NCBI GenBank assembly: GCA_021432635.1
Contig: MU270018.1
Span: 1,180,796 to 1,244,795 of the forward strand
Reading direction: 5' to 3'
DNA: 64,000 bases
Source of the DNA: Thozetella sp. PMI_491
Lineage: Eukaryota; Ascomycota; Sordariomycetes; Chaetosphaeriales; Chaetosphaeriaceae
Under the pieces are notes generated by a model. It searched no databases. It had not been told where the DNA came from and saw nothing but the letters and a program-made list of their open reading frames with translations. The position numbers and the translations under genes are program-made. How positions within the stretch are numbered: the stretch's first letter is position 1; each line of letters begins with the position of its first letter. This document shows positions 13,114 to 28,842 of this stretch, piece by piece.

Positions 13114-16100
13114 TCAACCTTCCTTATTCACCCCAGACCCGTTGGACGGGATACTCATGCTTCTGACATCCTCGGGTCTCTTAGACCCGTACGGCTGCAA
13201 GGGAGGAATGTTTTCGCCGGTTCGCAAGGATGCCGAGTCAAGGTCCTCAATGATTTGGCTGTGCCGGCCTGGCGGCAGTGGGTTCTTCTTCTGCAGGACG
13301 GCCCTTGGCTTCTCACTGCCATCGTTGCTGTTGCGAGTTTTGGTCAGCTTCTTAGGCGGCCGCTTGGCTCCTGAGGAGGTCGTTGAAGGTGCCTGGGACT
13401 CGCCAAGTGATGCCGAATCGGTGGTGGATCTATTGTCGCTGGAGGTCCGGCTTGGAGCCGAAGGAGTCCCTGACGGGCGACTGTACGCGGGGTTGTCCCG
13501 GATGGCAAGGGGCGTGGCAGTACCGTTAGCGCTGACACCAGAATCGCCACGTAGAACAGTAGGCGCAGCCGTGTTTGGGCTCGTCACGGGTGGACTTGGC
13601 GTCGGCGGAGTTGGATTGGGACTTGCGGCTGTTGGTGTCTGTTCACCAGGAGATGACTGGGTTGTGGTCAGCATTTGCCCCAAGTAGCTATGTCACCAAA
13701 ACGGGGGGTAGACTCACCTGGCCGCCAATGTAGGCGTCCAGTTTCTTCTTGAGCACCTCCGAGCGAACAGGTTTGGCAAGGTAATCATTCATACCCGCCG
13801 CCAGACACTTCTCGCGATCTCCTTGGATGGCCGAGGCTGTCATGGCAATGACTAGGATCTTGCGCACCGCCTCGATGGGGTCATTCCGCAGCATCTTGGT
13901 AGCCTCATATCCGTCTAGCACCGGCATTTGTACATCCATTAAGATGATGTGGTAAGGCATGCCTTCTTTGGCTTTGGCTCGAAGCCCTTCCACGGCTTTG
14001 AGCCCATTGTCGTAAGCGTCGACCTTTGTATATCCCAGCCGTGAGAGGTACTGGATGGCAATCTTGGCATTGATTGCGTTGTCTTCGGCAATGCAGATTC
14101 GGAGCTCGCTCTGTGGTACTTGAGTGAGGTCGATGTAGGGATTAGGGGAAAGCTCCCTTGCCACCGGCCGCTCGACGGAAGAGAATCGTGAATGCACTTC
14201 GGAGAGGGTTGGCGTTTTTGTCTGGGCGTCTCCAGCTACTACCTCCGGCCGGGCCTTTTCGAACGTGACAGTAAACCACGCCGTCGTACCGGCATTCTCC
14301 TGGCTCTCGAGGCGGATCTTGCCTTTCATCATGGTCTCGATGAGGGACTTGCAGATGCTCAGACCCAGCCCGCTGCCGCCGTATTTCCGGGCAGTGCTGG
14401 CGTCGGCTTGGCTAAAGGGCTTGAAGAGCTTGGCTAGCTGGCCTGACGAGATCCCGATCCCCGTGTCTTTGACCCAGAAAGTAAGCTTGGCGTTCTCTTG
14501 TGTTTCCGAGTCTACTCGGGCGCCGATCGTGATCGACCCATGCTCCGTAAACTTCAAGCTGTTCCCAATCAGATTTCCAAGCACCTGGTGGAGTCGGATT
14601 GGATCCCCATAGATGAGCATTTTGGGGAGCGTGATATCCTGTATGATCTTGACGTTCTTCTTGGATGTTTTTTCCCTGTTGCTATACGAGGCGGCACGAA
14701 CAACTTCTCGGACCATCTCCTCTGGGTTGAAGGCAATGATGTATAGTTTCATCTTGTCGGCCTCCATCCTGGAGAAGTCCAGGATGTCGTTGATAACGGT
14801 AAGAAGCAAGTCAGCTGAAACTCGGATGGAGTCGGCCATCTCCAGTTGGTCCTTGTTGAGATGGCTGTCCCGCAAGAGCTCCGAGTTCCCGATCACGCCG
14901 TTGAGAGGTGTCCGCAGCTCATGGGAGACGTTCGCGAGGAATATGGCCTTCGCCTTGGCAGCTTCTTCGGCAAGCTTCACGTTGCGCTTGGCTTCGGCCT
15001 CTGCGTCTTTGGCTTTTGTCTCTGCCTCGATGGCTTTCGCTAAAGCGCGCTTCTGGAGGGCTACCATCGATACGTTCTCTGCTGACACCTTTTCTACCGC
15101 CTTCATGGCAAGGGCATTGGAGTAACTGATGCCGATTTGGTTGACGAGAAGCTGAAGCACTGTGACATTCCTGTCCGTAAATGACCCTGGCTCGCCCTCA
15201 AGGTAGAGGACTCCAAGCAGTGGCTTGGAGCCGTGGCAGATTGGCATGGCAATGACCGCCTTGCTAAGGGGGTTCCTCTGCAGCCAAGTCTCGCTCACAT
15301 TGCCAAAACGTTCATCACTGATCAGGTCGCGGAGAAACACAACTTCCCGGAACCGGGAGCAGTAGAGCACGACGTTCTCTGCTACTAGGCGCGTGCCGCT
15401 GAGAGGAATTGGAGGCAAGTGGGCCACCGCACCTCTCTCGGGGTCGCCGCTGGCGGCGACGCACCAATCCGAGGCCCCTCCTTCATCTTGGATGACAAGA
15501 GCGGCAAGAGTTGCCGAACCACCGCAGGTCTGTAGGACGACATCGCACATAGTCTTCAGCAGCTCGTCGACCCGCAGCACCGAGGATATGACCTGCGAGG
15601 AGACGAGAATAGCGTGCAGGTCGATCATATCGAGGGCAGGCAACCCATCTGCGACAGTCTCCGGCATCATGGAGCCTCTCCATGCGCTCATTCGCTCTCC
15701 TTTGGTGGCGGCCACCTCGGCAGGTGTCGGGGGCTGTGCTTCCTCCCCTTCCTCGCCGTCTGCACGGTATTGGACCGATGCGGCATCGCCGGCAAAATCG
15801 GTCTGCACCCACGCGTCCAACATGCGTGGGTTGCGGGCAGGGCCGCGGAGAAGGATGCTGTGCTCGGTCTCAATCCGGTCTGCGATACCGGTAGCCCCGA
15901 ATTGGCGGTATAGCGCCACGGCATCGCGAAGAGCGGACTTCGCAGATCTCCTGGCTTTGTTCCTAATAAAAATATTGGCCATGAGATAGTTGCCTAGCGC
16001 TTCTTCGAAAAAGAAATCGTGCTCAGAGGCGTGATCCATGGCCTCCTCGTACAGTGAGATCGCCTCGCCATGGTGCCCGAGGATTTCGCTCTTTTGCGCG

Positions 16101-19100
16101 TCAAGGATCTTCGACCAAGCAAGGTAATTGACATTGTTGACTTCTTGCCAGTCTTTCATTGTCTTGCTGATCTCCCCGATCTGCCGGGCCGTGTCCTCGG
16201 CCTGGGTCTTGAAGTCGTCCCCGGGCGGCCGGGGGTCATGTTCCCGCCGCAGCACGACACCGGCGAGGGACAGGGCGTAGAAGAGCATGGCGAGCCTTGT
16301 GTTCCGAGCCGACCATATTTTCGCGGCGTTGTCGTAACAGGCTTTCCCGATCTCAATGGCCCGTTCATAGTGTCCGTAGAAGAAAAGAGGCACCATTTCC
16401 ATGGTCTGATAAAAGAGAAGAGAGCGGCCCCCGTTGTTCGCATTCGTTTCGAGCCAGTTTTTGTACGTCACCGCATTGTGCTGCTCATCGCTCATGACGT
16501 CTAATGGTTGACTCGCTTTGGTTTTCCCCTGCAAGGCACGAGAGACCTGGCGCACTGCGATGAGGAATGTGCCACCGCGGGTGTCCAAGTGCCAGTTTGG
16601 TATCTCCTCGCAACCATACTGGCAGAATGCCTCAAGATCTGAGCAGTTCTCGCTGGCATAAAACCTCAGCTGAGCAGAAAGACCAAAGCTGAGGATCGTG
16701 GATATCCGATCCCCAGCTGCGGCTGCGTAATCGACCGAGCCCTCGAGCTGTTGAACTGCAGTGCCTATGGGGTATTGTAGGTGGCCCACGAAATTGGCGA
16801 AGATCATGTACCCGCGAGCCAGCGAAAAGGGGTCCTTAAACTTCTCAAGTAGCTCCAGGCATATGCTCCCCAGTTGCACGGCAAAGTCGGTCATGTTGAA
16901 TCTCGACAAGGCAATCATGGCTAGGTGTAGAAATGCCATGCCTGATTGCGGGAATGGCCCTTGGTTGAGATGCGTGTTTATCATCAAGAGCGAGAGGTCG
17001 TAGAAGCAGACGCAATCGCTCCACCAGGCGGCGCTTGCAGTCTCGGCCAGAACAGCGCCAAGAGACGCCAGGGTCGGGTCGGTCGAGACGGGAGGATTGA
17101 CAAGCTCGTTGCGATCCATTGTCTGTATCTTGACCGACAGGCGCTCAAACTCTGCGTCGCACTTCTCGTACGTGGGATCCGGGTCAAATTGGAACTCGAG
17201 CGCCGTCAAGCAGTGCTTAAGGGAGCTGAGAGCCTCTTTCGAGTCACCACTCTGGGCAAATATTCTTGATTGCAGCACCCAGGCTGGTGCCTTGTCGAAT
17301 GGAGTCCTTGCTGAGTTGAAGACGGTCTGCAGCAGACCGTTGGCCGAGCTATGGTGACCCATATATAAGTGGCATTCAGCTGCCTTGAGGTAAAGCTGGA
17401 TGGTTTCGTCGTACGAGACATCTTCAACGCTGTCATCCCAAGGATTCATCTGCAGCAGAGCAACAGCGTTGCTGTAGTACTTTGCGGCTGTCGGCCTGGC
17501 ACCGCTCTCCGTGGCCTCCTGAGCGCACTCCAGGAGAAGTCTCCGGTACTCTCGTCGCAGGGGCACCCGCTTTCTAATAATGTCCACGGCCTCGCATATG
17601 TGGGAAGCGGTGTTGTCTTTTCCCTTAGGGTCGTCACAGTAGTGCTTCAATAGGGTCTGGGCGATAACGAAATGCATCTTCCTCGAGTTGCACTCCTTGA
17701 GTGCAGACGCCGCCTGGATGTATCTGTCATGGGCAAACCGGAAGCGATCGTCTCGTTCGCTAGGGATGATGATGGCGGCTTGAATCGCGGCCTGTAGCCC
17801 GGCGACGGCGTCGTCCGAGGAATAGGACATATGGTAGTGCTCGTTGTGCGGCTCCGGGCAGAGTTCGTCGATATATTGGAACTCTCCGCTCAGCAGCTTG
17901 CATATCAGTTCGAAGGAGAATGTCTGACCAAGCAAGGCTGCCCAGGCTAGGATCGACCGTGAGGCTGGCGGCAATTCGCTGAGGCGTCGAGTGATGAATG
18001 CCGTGTCCAGAACGTCATAATTTTGCTCTCCTTGGAACTGCTCGAATAGTCTATCCAGATCGAAATGCCACTGACTGTCCCGATAGTCATACCAGATGCA
18101 CTTCTTGCGATTGCAAGTGTTGAGCATTTCCCGCATATAAAAGGGGTTGCCGCCGCTCTTAGACTGAATGACTAAGGCCAAGGGCAAAACATCTTCCTTC
18201 GGGCGGCATAGCGTGGTTGAGACGTACTGCACGATCTCGTCTTCGCCGAGTGGGGCGAGCGTGATCCGAGTGACAGCCGGGCCACCAGCTCTTGGAAATT
18301 CTAGTACGCCCTGCAATTAGTTTCGGTCCACAGTGACGAGATCAATACGAGGGAGACAAGTAAAGAGCATCGGCTTGAACCACCACGGGATCAAGCGACT
18401 GTTCGCTCACCTTCGGATTCCGGGGGGCTGATGATCTTCTGGACCATTTCCTGAGACATCTCCTCTGGCCGGTATGTGATGATAATGACCATCTTCATTC
18501 TGGCTCCTACAATCTGCGTGATCAACTCTCGGGATTCGGCATCGGCAAAGTGGAGGTCATCGAGGCAGAAGCAAATAAACTTATGGGCAGTGAACATTCT
18601 CAAGACATCCAGGAAAGTGTTCATGAGCCGAATCGTCTTTGTCGAGGCACCAGCACGGAGGAAGTCTTGCGAACTTTGAGCCGTGAGCTTCGAGTTGTGC
18701 CGCCGCAATGACGAGCCCGGCGAGCTCTCCGGTGAGGACCCACGGCGCTTTAGGCCGGCGCGGACGTTCTTGTTCGGCTGCACAGTGGACATGGATCTGG
18801 AAACGGAGGTCGTCGCATCGGTAGGGCCGAGCAGGAACTCCGGAAGCCCGAGAACTTTGTGCAGCATCGGCCAAACTGGGCGGACGTATTGCTTGAGCGC
18901 TTGGTGGAACGGCGTTTCCGTATTCCTCTCGCCCCAGACTTGTCTAAAGAGGGAGGATAGGAGTTTCAAGAGCGGCCCAAACGCAGTTCTTCTAGCCGTG
19001 TCGAACTTCGCTGTCGCGCAGTAACCTCGCCTCCTCGCCTCGGCTAGCACGGACTGGACTAGGCAGCTCTTCCCGAGGCCACCGGCACCTTCTATCGTCA

Positions 19101-20978
19101 CGATCTCACATTGACCTCGCCTGCGAAATTTTGCTGAACCGAGCTGCCGGGACAAGCTCGCCGAGGAGTCGAGAACCGCGCTATGCCGAGATCCCTGCTC
19201 CCCGATGCTGTCGACCAAGCTCCGTGTCTCGAAGGTAACAGACTGATGGCGTTCCCACTGCCGTTGTCTACTCGACGGATTGGAATTGCCGCTCGACATG
19301 GTTTCCCCCGAAATGGTCGCAGCGTCAGCTGCCAGGGCAGAGGGCTGCAAATTGCTCCTAGGTCGTTCGGATAGAGTCTGGGTGGTGAATGAGCCGCTCC
19401 TGCGGGTGGTTCCCTCAGCGGAACTGGCGCCCTCGCTGGACATGTCTCCAATATCCATGACTTCGTTGGATAGATTCGAGCCATCCGAATACCTGTTAGT
19501 ACCGCCCTTTTGGCTCATGGCGTGGCTCTTGGCGACGCGGTCTATCACTTTTATGAGGTTGGCCTTCTCCTTGCTGCGGCCGATCATCATAGTCGGAAGC
19601 ATGAAGAAAGAAGACACATCCTTGGAGGCAATTTGCCATTCTTTGAGGGCCAGCCAGTCTCCATCGCTCAGAAACTCCCGGACTTTCATCAAATCATAAC
19701 GGAGGCCGCTGGCGGAATGGTACCGTTCGTTCACGTTCTTCTGGGTACACTTCTGTATAATCCGGCCCACCACATCAGGGACGTCCATTCGGAAAGTGGA
19801 TACGTTGGGTATCCTGCGGCCAAGCACGCCCTGGACGATGTCGAGGGGGCTGTCGCCGTCGAATACCGGTTGCTGGGCGAGCAGAGTCCAGAAAAGGACT
19901 CCGAGGGAGTAAATATCGGTTCGAGAGTCGGGCTCGGCGGGCATACGCCCCGTCTGCTCCGGACTAATGTAGCAGAGCTTGTTGTTAGCACCTAGCTCCC
20001 TGGAGAGCGAAGACCATCCGGTGCTCGTCAGACCGTGCTCGAAAGATCTAAGACCTGAACCGAAGGAGATTAGTTTCACTTTGTTAGTCTCCACGTTGTA
20101 GTGGAACGCATCCCCGCGGATCTCGCCGTGGATGATTCCCTGGCCGTGGTGTATCATCTCGAGGCATTCTGTTGCCCCGATGGCGAAGTCTAGAAAGTGC
20201 TGTAGACTTATGCGCATCTCGGGCTTGAACTGGTCGCGTGAAGACACGGTCCAACGGTCTTCCTCCTTGCTTGCCCAGAAGAAGGCCGGCCCTAGATCCA
20301 TGACGCTGTACATGTAGTTTGTGCCAGGGAATAGGTAGATGGCAACGATGATAGTACCTCGATCTCCAGGCAAGGGGTTGAGGCGGATCAAGTCGAGAGG
20401 CTTGGTGATGTGCTCCCCATTTGGATCCGCAGAGGACATTAGGTTCTTGGCGATGTGAAATCCTCTCTCTTCACGGAGGACATGGTACGACACCCGTGCC
20501 ACCACCTGCTCTTCGACAATCGGCGCGGCTTCATGGGAACCAGGACTCTGCTGGAGCGGCGCCGGCGACGTGGCCGACAGCTCGCTCCCGCCTTCGCTGT
20601 GGTGTGCGGAAAGGGATGAACCGTCGGGCGGGGAGGGCCGACTCGGGGTGGGCGAGGTCAGCCGCGCGAGGGAGGACGGGTTTGTTGTGTTGCTCAAAGG
20701 CTGCGGCGATGTCGCGGCCGTATTCGAGGTCCCGGAATAGGGAGAGGCGAAGCGGGTGCCGAAGAAGTGCCTGCGATGTTCCGTAAGCTGGAGCCCCGGG
20801 GGCAGGGGAGGGGAAGGCGAGCACCGGGCCCGGCCGAAGAGACTCACCAGTTATCATAGCTCGAATGGAACGGAGGCTTGGAGTCGTCCCACGTGAAGCC
20901 CGCGATGGAGCGCAAGCGCTCGTAGATGCGGGCCGGGGGATCGAGCACGTCGTCGGTCTGGACGGCGGGCACATCCAT
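13114..20978 (-). CDS. group X hybrid histidine kinase (Mak2/Mak3/Chk1-like)
   Basis: Four exons: 20978-20848, 20770-18411, 18300-13718 and 13656-13114; total 2538 aa. It is a multistep phosphorelay sensor. Domains in order: a protein-kinase-like fold (about 130-410) in which the catalytic loop reads HGEIRGD near residue 258 and the DFG position reads SFG near 279, so it looks catalytically dead; an AAA-type P-loop GAGGLGKS near 604; a long helical repeat region (about 1000-1680); GAF (about 1725-1890); a coiled linker; the HisKA H-box with His about 1957 (NVSHELRTPLN); HATPase N-box and G-boxes (DTGIG about 2109, GGSGLGLS); and a C-terminal receiver with phospho-acceptor Asp about 2286 (ILMDVQMPVLDG) and Lys in YLAKPV. 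A Ser/Pro/Thr-rich tail of some 180 aa follows. The family (S. pombe Mak2/Mak3, Candida Chk1) feeds oxidative stress or cell-wall signalling. Ligand is unknown. The second intron (18410-18301) must use a TAG acceptor downstream of a nearer CAG to keep frame. Confidence 0.93.
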
Positions 20979-23481
20979 GGTGTCACTTTCTGCTTAGGTG
21001 AGGTCATAGAAACCGGCGGACTTTCAGGTCTCCTGTGGTGGGATCGGCTGCGATGTCGTGGTAGATGGAGTCATGGCTTGGGCAATCATCGGCACTGGTC
21101 GTCGGAGGTGGAGGCCAGGAAAGTGTGTGGGCGAGCCGGCGGCGACGCGGTGAGCCCGGAATGGGACGCCCTTTTTTTTTGGAGAAGCGTTATTTGCACC
21201 GGCAAACTGGGAGTTGCTCGGTCGTGAGGGTCCGAGTTGGTAGGATGGATATGGATCGTCAGTGCCCCACCCTGCACTGGGAAAGGCGGCAGAACCCTAC
21301 GGGGCCAGCTTGGATTGGACGGCTACTGGGCTGGTTCGGGACGGGCTGCAGCTAAGGCGAGCGGCCAAAAAGTCGCTGCGCGTGGCTAAAGCGCTGGTGT
21401 TCGCGCTGGGCTTGCAGAAAAGGGTGTGCCAGTGGGTTGAACGATGGGTGGTTGCAGTAGCCTGGTACGAACAAAAGCCTCTCTGTATCGTGGTTGGCAA
21501 GATTCTTTGTCCGCCTCTTCTTCCCAGTGGCACCAAGGCTGCTCCTGCCTTGAGCCGGGGACCTTGATCCATCAGGCTTGCCACAAGAGGTAAGGTTTGG
21601 ACCCGGATCTTGGACTGGGAAGTGGGAAGTTGGAAGCCGCACAGCGCGCCCACCGTCGGCAGCCCAATCCGACCTCACGGTCGCTGGCACTGTGGGCGGG
21701 AGGTAGAGCGTCAAATGGCACCTCATGTCCGATCAGCTCTTGCTCGTCGGCCACTTGGCAGCCACTAGCCGCCCATGCAATGGGTGCATCGCGCTGTCGC
21801 GATCCCAATGATTCTCGAGCTTTGATCCCGCCTTCTCCACCCCGAGGACCCTTCTTCCGCCTCTTCGCATCTCCGGGGTCCCCTTCTCACGCATTGGACC
21901 TGCCTCCCCGTGCCGTGCTCCTGCGAGGGAGGACGAGTCAGGGTAGCAGGGTCTACAGCTGCACGCTCGCCGTGCTACCCTGGCGAGAGAGCCATTCCAA
22001 GAATTTTGACTACGGCTAAGACACCATCGGTTTTTTGTGCCTCTTCTTCCCCGTTGACGTGAGACAGCCCATCCCAGCGCAGGGAGCCAGTGTCCGCTCG
22101 CCCGCCCGCCCTCGCTCGAGAAACATTTCCCACCGCCTGACCGGAAGATTCGAGGGGGAGAGGCCGTAAGCCCCCTTCCCTCCATTCCGTGCCGCCTTGG
22201 TAATGACATTCAAAATGCCTTCGCCTGTACAACCGGGAACTGGGGGGTGGGGAAGTATCCGGTGCCACCCGCGGATTGCCCTGGCAGGGCCCTACGCTGA
22301 CAACGGGCCATCTACGCGAGGCCTACACCATAGTAGTACGGTCTGCCGGCGTTCGACTCTGTCGCGCAGGCTCTGGAAAGCAAGCAGCTCATCATGCTAA
22401 ACTACATGCTCCCGCCACGTCAAGAACCTGGCAGAGCTCTGCCTAGGAATGCGCATCTGATAATTTGTTCTGCCCAAGGCGGAGTCACCAAGCATTCGAA
22501 GGCGGAGCAGGGTGGTACTGTATAGGACGCCCCCAGCCGGCGTGGCCCTCCAACCTCGAGGAGGAGCTCCCTTGGCTCCCCAGCCTCCTGCAGGTCACCT
22601 TTTACGGCGCCCTGCCCTACCTACGTCATACTGGCCCGCCTACCCAATCAACTGCGTTTGTACCTCTCGCTTCCCTGGGGCCGCTGCTGAAGCTCACCAC
22701 ATCATCCGTCGTTCTTTGTATGGATCAAAATGCTGGGCAAAGGACGGACCAACCTGTGGCCGGCGAGAGTTGTGCAATTCCAGCCCAACTGCCCAGTAAT
22801 CTTTTCATTCAAATGGTGCACCCATTGGGGGCCAACTTGCCAACCTACGTCGGGTGTTGGTGCCGAGGTTGCACACGAGGCACATCAATCTCCCCATTCA
22901 GATCTGTCTGAGAGCTCGACCCGTGACCTGTTCCTGGCAAGCTTGCCACATATGACCACTGATAAGGCTGCTAGAAACAAGATCATCCCGGCGGGTTTCA
23001 TTGCATCTATCCGAGTGGTCGTCCCGTGCCGAACTATCTTCCGCAGGTGAAGATCGCATCGCCCAGGTGGTCGCGTCTTGAATCGCACAACGACTGACTA
23101 GCGAGAGTATTGCAAGCCCGAGTATTCGGGCTTCGAAGCGTAAAGGGGGGGCCAAGTCGCTCGTAGAAAAGAAGTCTATTTCTCTATCGGGTCTGAACGT
23201 CCAAGACAGACCCTCTCTTTCTTTATTCCTTAAGGCGAAACAACAAGAAGGCCATCTTCCCCACCTTCGCTTTGCAGGCCGTCAAGCGCGGCGCTGCCAG
23301 CCAGGTAGAGCCCTAGGCGTAGATACCCACAACAAATCCACCCAAGCCTTCTGGTATTGTTCATCCCTCATTCCAAGCAAAGCAATAAACTGGGGCCCGC
23401 CGCTGATGCCTTGTATAGTAGTCATTTCCTCCGTATTCGACTCGGATAAGCCACAATCGCTCTCCGTCCGACCACCGAGCA
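20979..23481. other. 2.5-kb gene-free stretch upstream of the histidine kinase
   Basis: It lies between the start of the histidine kinase and the 3' end of the UDP-galactopyranose mutase gene, both on the minus strand. No recognisable coding exon was found. It should hold the histidine kinase promoter and 5' leader and the mutase 3' untranslated region. Confidence 0.5.
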
Positions 23482-25431
<1,950 letters not shown>

Positions 25432-25776
25432 GGTGGGGGTTTGGAACTCGGCTAGCTAATTCGACGGCCGAAGTGAGCTTTCTTGGACTGCGGTTAGGTT
25501 CAGACTGAGCAGAGAGAGGCCTGGGCGTCTGAAGCGGCAGATTGACAGTTCCGAGAGAGGCGGTGGCAGGCCGACGAGCAAGTTACAAAAACAACAGAGG
25601 ATAGGTGATTCTGGTGGTTGCTAGGTCGTATTTGTTTCTCTGGACACTTTTTTCCACGAAAGGAGATGGAGGGGCGTGGGCCAGAAGCTTGGTCTCGGGT
25701 AGCACTGTACGAATAACTCGAGCTAGGGCGTCTATCGTTCAATGTCCCGGTACCTCTTGCCTCCTTGGCAATACAA

Positions 25777-25797
25777 CCCCCCCCCCCTTCCCCCCTT
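25777..25797. repeat. C-rich tract
   Basis: Eleven C, then TT, then six C, in the glfA upstream region about 350 bp from the start codon. On the glfA sense strand this is a G-rich element. Confidence 0.6.
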
Positions 25798-26838
25798 TCC
25801 GACTCGACTACTATGTATGTATTACAGATTACTTGGGTATGCTGCTCCGTAAAATCCACCCAGATCTAAATTAGATTAGTGGGCGCTTGGAGGTGGGAAA
25901 AGTTGGCCTCTTGAGTGCTTTCTAGACAGGAACAGTCAGCACTCAAAACAAAAACCACACTATCGACTATGCATAGCACGCCCAACACCTTTGTCGTCTT
26001 CCCAGCCACCAATCCCCACTCTCTCTCTACAGTGGCAGTTCCCGACAGAATCGTATTGCAAGGAGCGGGCGGGTGCTGCGACGGTCAACGCAGCTGGCTA
26101 AATAGGGCCCCCCACCCACAATGTGCAGAAGTAATTTTATGAGATGAAGATAATTTTCTCCGGGTGACCTCCGTAGGGAGACAGGGGTGCGGCGCCCTAC
26201 CAACAGCCAGCCGGTTTTCCCCCAATCGCTGAAGGAAGGTCGCTACGTCAACCGGCCACGAGGCGGGTGGGCGACGGCCGGGGTGTACCCCTTTCTGTAG
26301 CGTTGCTCTGAAGCGCCTGGGAGCCTCCTCCGCGTACGCAATATATGCTGTGCACTAGCTCCCGGGCCAACTGCCTAGGGGGGAAGGGGTTCATCCTGGG
26401 CCCAGAAAGCGTGTTCGAACTGGCGTTGCGGATACCATTTCGTTTCACCGCCGGCGTGACCCATCACACCAGATTATAGATTGTCCTGATTGCCATTTCG
26501 GCCCAGTGTTTTCTCCTCGTCCTACTCGACCTAGACGTGGACAGCGCAGGCCGGATGGGGCTAGCAGTCAATATCAGACGTCGGGGAGGGGCCGGCCGCC
26601 ATTGTATACTAGTAGTACCTAGCTAGGCCGATGTCAACCTGGCGACCGGGCGGAAAACCCTGTGCTGGGTAATTTCGATAACGGCGTGGCGTCGTCGCTC
26701 TAGTCGACCTGGATCACGCAATGGCTAGCTAGAGCCGGGAAGTTGGTCCAGACTTCTCCGTTCCCCGACAGGCTAGGATTCTGCTATGCTGCTTCGAGGA
26801 CGGCTTGCCCCGTCGACATGGACCACCTGGGGATAGGG

Positions 26839-26864
26839 CTGCCAAGGCCTGCCAAGGCCTGCCC
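26839..26864. repeat. 10-bp tandem duplication
   Basis: The unit CTGCCAAGGC is repeated about 2.5 times in non-coding DNA. Confidence 0.65.
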
Positions 26865-28828
26865 CAGTGCATATTGGAAGCGCATTGGAACCCGGTGCGA
26901 TATCTGAGGCTCTCTCAGCCTCGCGCTGCCCCTCTCATGGCTGCAAATCCCAGTCCGCGCTTCACGGCATATACCCAACTTCCGTCTGGTCTGATTCGGG
27001 CCAACGACAACTGGACGGGCTTGCATCGGAAGGCTTGATCTGCCTACAGCTCGTGTAGATCTGCCCAGTCTTGCCCCCTTTGGTGCCGGTGCATCGGATC
27101 GGCAGGTCGTCGGTCCGCGCAGGCTGAGGAACGGGCATGATCGAGACATTTCTATAAATACCCCTTCTCGAAACCCTGCAGCCCGACGCTGTGTTTTGGC
27201 ATTCCAGTTCCGTAGTGGGTGTTTTTTGCAAGCCTCCCCCCTTCCCCCTCCTGGCTCTCTAGCCGAGTGCTCAGTTCCTCTCTGCCCCTTTTGATTGTTA
27301 CGGGCAAACTTTGTGCTCCTTCGTCTCTGGCCACGACGCGTCAGCAAGACGGTCTCAGCCCTTTATGTGTAGCAGCGCGCCAGTTTGCGGGGCAGGAGCC
27401 TGCAAAAGAAGGGACGAGTCTTAGCCGGTACCGGTCGTGCCAGTTTGCATGACCTAGTTGGAAACTCGGGATGCACCAGGTAGGTTGATTCGCAATTGGA
27501 CCGTTTCGGGTACCTTGCAGTATCGCGGGAGCTCGTAGTTACATTCGGCCACTGTGACAGAGGCGGACGCAGGCTACGCATGGCCGCCCGCGCATGCTAC
27601 GCCAAGGTCAACGGGCCTAGCCTTGGTCCCACGGGGCCGATATCTCCTGCCGCTCCCGCGCCTGGTATATTCAACAGTTGCGTCATGGCTAAGAGGAATA
27701 CGAGAAACGCTATGCCGTAGTGGCAATAGCCGGCGGGTGCGTAGGCGCCCTCCTTCATAAGATAACAATCGTGAGATATGCGCTCTACACAGGGCATACT
27801 CGGCCCCACGACCGTGGCCCAACTTTCGAGCTTGCAGTGTTTGGTTCTATGGAGGCAAACTGCATCTCGGCCAAGGTGATTCGGGATTGGAGTCGATCGA
27901 CGGCAGCACTAGTCCGACTAAGCCTCGATGGACAGAAAGCCTCCTGTGAGGCGAGGCTACGGGGAGGGGGTCACACGGATCACCGATCACCATGCAATGT
28001 AGGTATAAGGTAGTCGTGGAAGGGGGTGAAAGGGAGTGGGAGATGGATCAAGGGACAGGGTGGCAGAGAGATGGCCCGCTTCTTGGCTGTGCAGTGCAGG
28101 AAGTTAACAGGTTACATGGGATCGGCAGTCCGCTGTCATTCTCGATCCGTGCCTCGTCAGAGCTACCATCCATCCGTTTTACGACGACCGCGGGAGCAAG
28201 GGCGACAGAACGAATATGTTGGAAAGTCAGGCGCGGCCCGGGGTTGCACTGACTTGGAGGACCGAAGCTACGTCAGTCTGCAGAAATGCGAAGCTTGGCA
28301 ACACAACTGGATCGCGGGTGGGGGGCCGGAGGCACGCCAGTCGCCAAACCCACAAGAAGCAACAGTAACGGCTGCCCGCGTCTAGAGCTGCCCGACTCGC
28401 GAGCGCCACAGCGCCATCACCACACACGGCAGATTCGTACCTACCGCCACCTGCATATGAGCGAGGCTCGGGAACTTGTTGTTGGGGCCGCATCAGAGGG
28501 GGCGGCCGCCACATGGGGAGAAACCCCCCAAGACGGCCATAGTCAGGCATCAATCATGGCAAGTGAACTGGCAAGACTATCTAGGCAAAGTAATTAAGAC
28601 ATGTCGACTGGTGGGCAGGCAGGTGCAAGTTGCTGCCGCGAGGGTTTGTGGAATGAGCAGCCCAGAACGCGAGCCAACTACCGCCCCGACGCTAATCTAA
28701 GTGGGTAGCGAGCTTACGATTGCCGTTAACACGACGAGTCAACCAATCCCCCCTCACTGCTGCGTCTATCCTCCCTGTCCACGTTTGCCTCCCCCTTTTC
28801 CGATAACCTAGGGGGGCGGCCCCCTTCC

Positions 28829-28842
28829 AAAAAAAAAAAAAA
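28829..28842. repeat. A14 homopolymer
   Basis: Fourteen consecutive A in non-coding DNA, directly after a pyrimidine-rich stretch. No transposon sequence was seen beside it. Confidence 0.7.
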
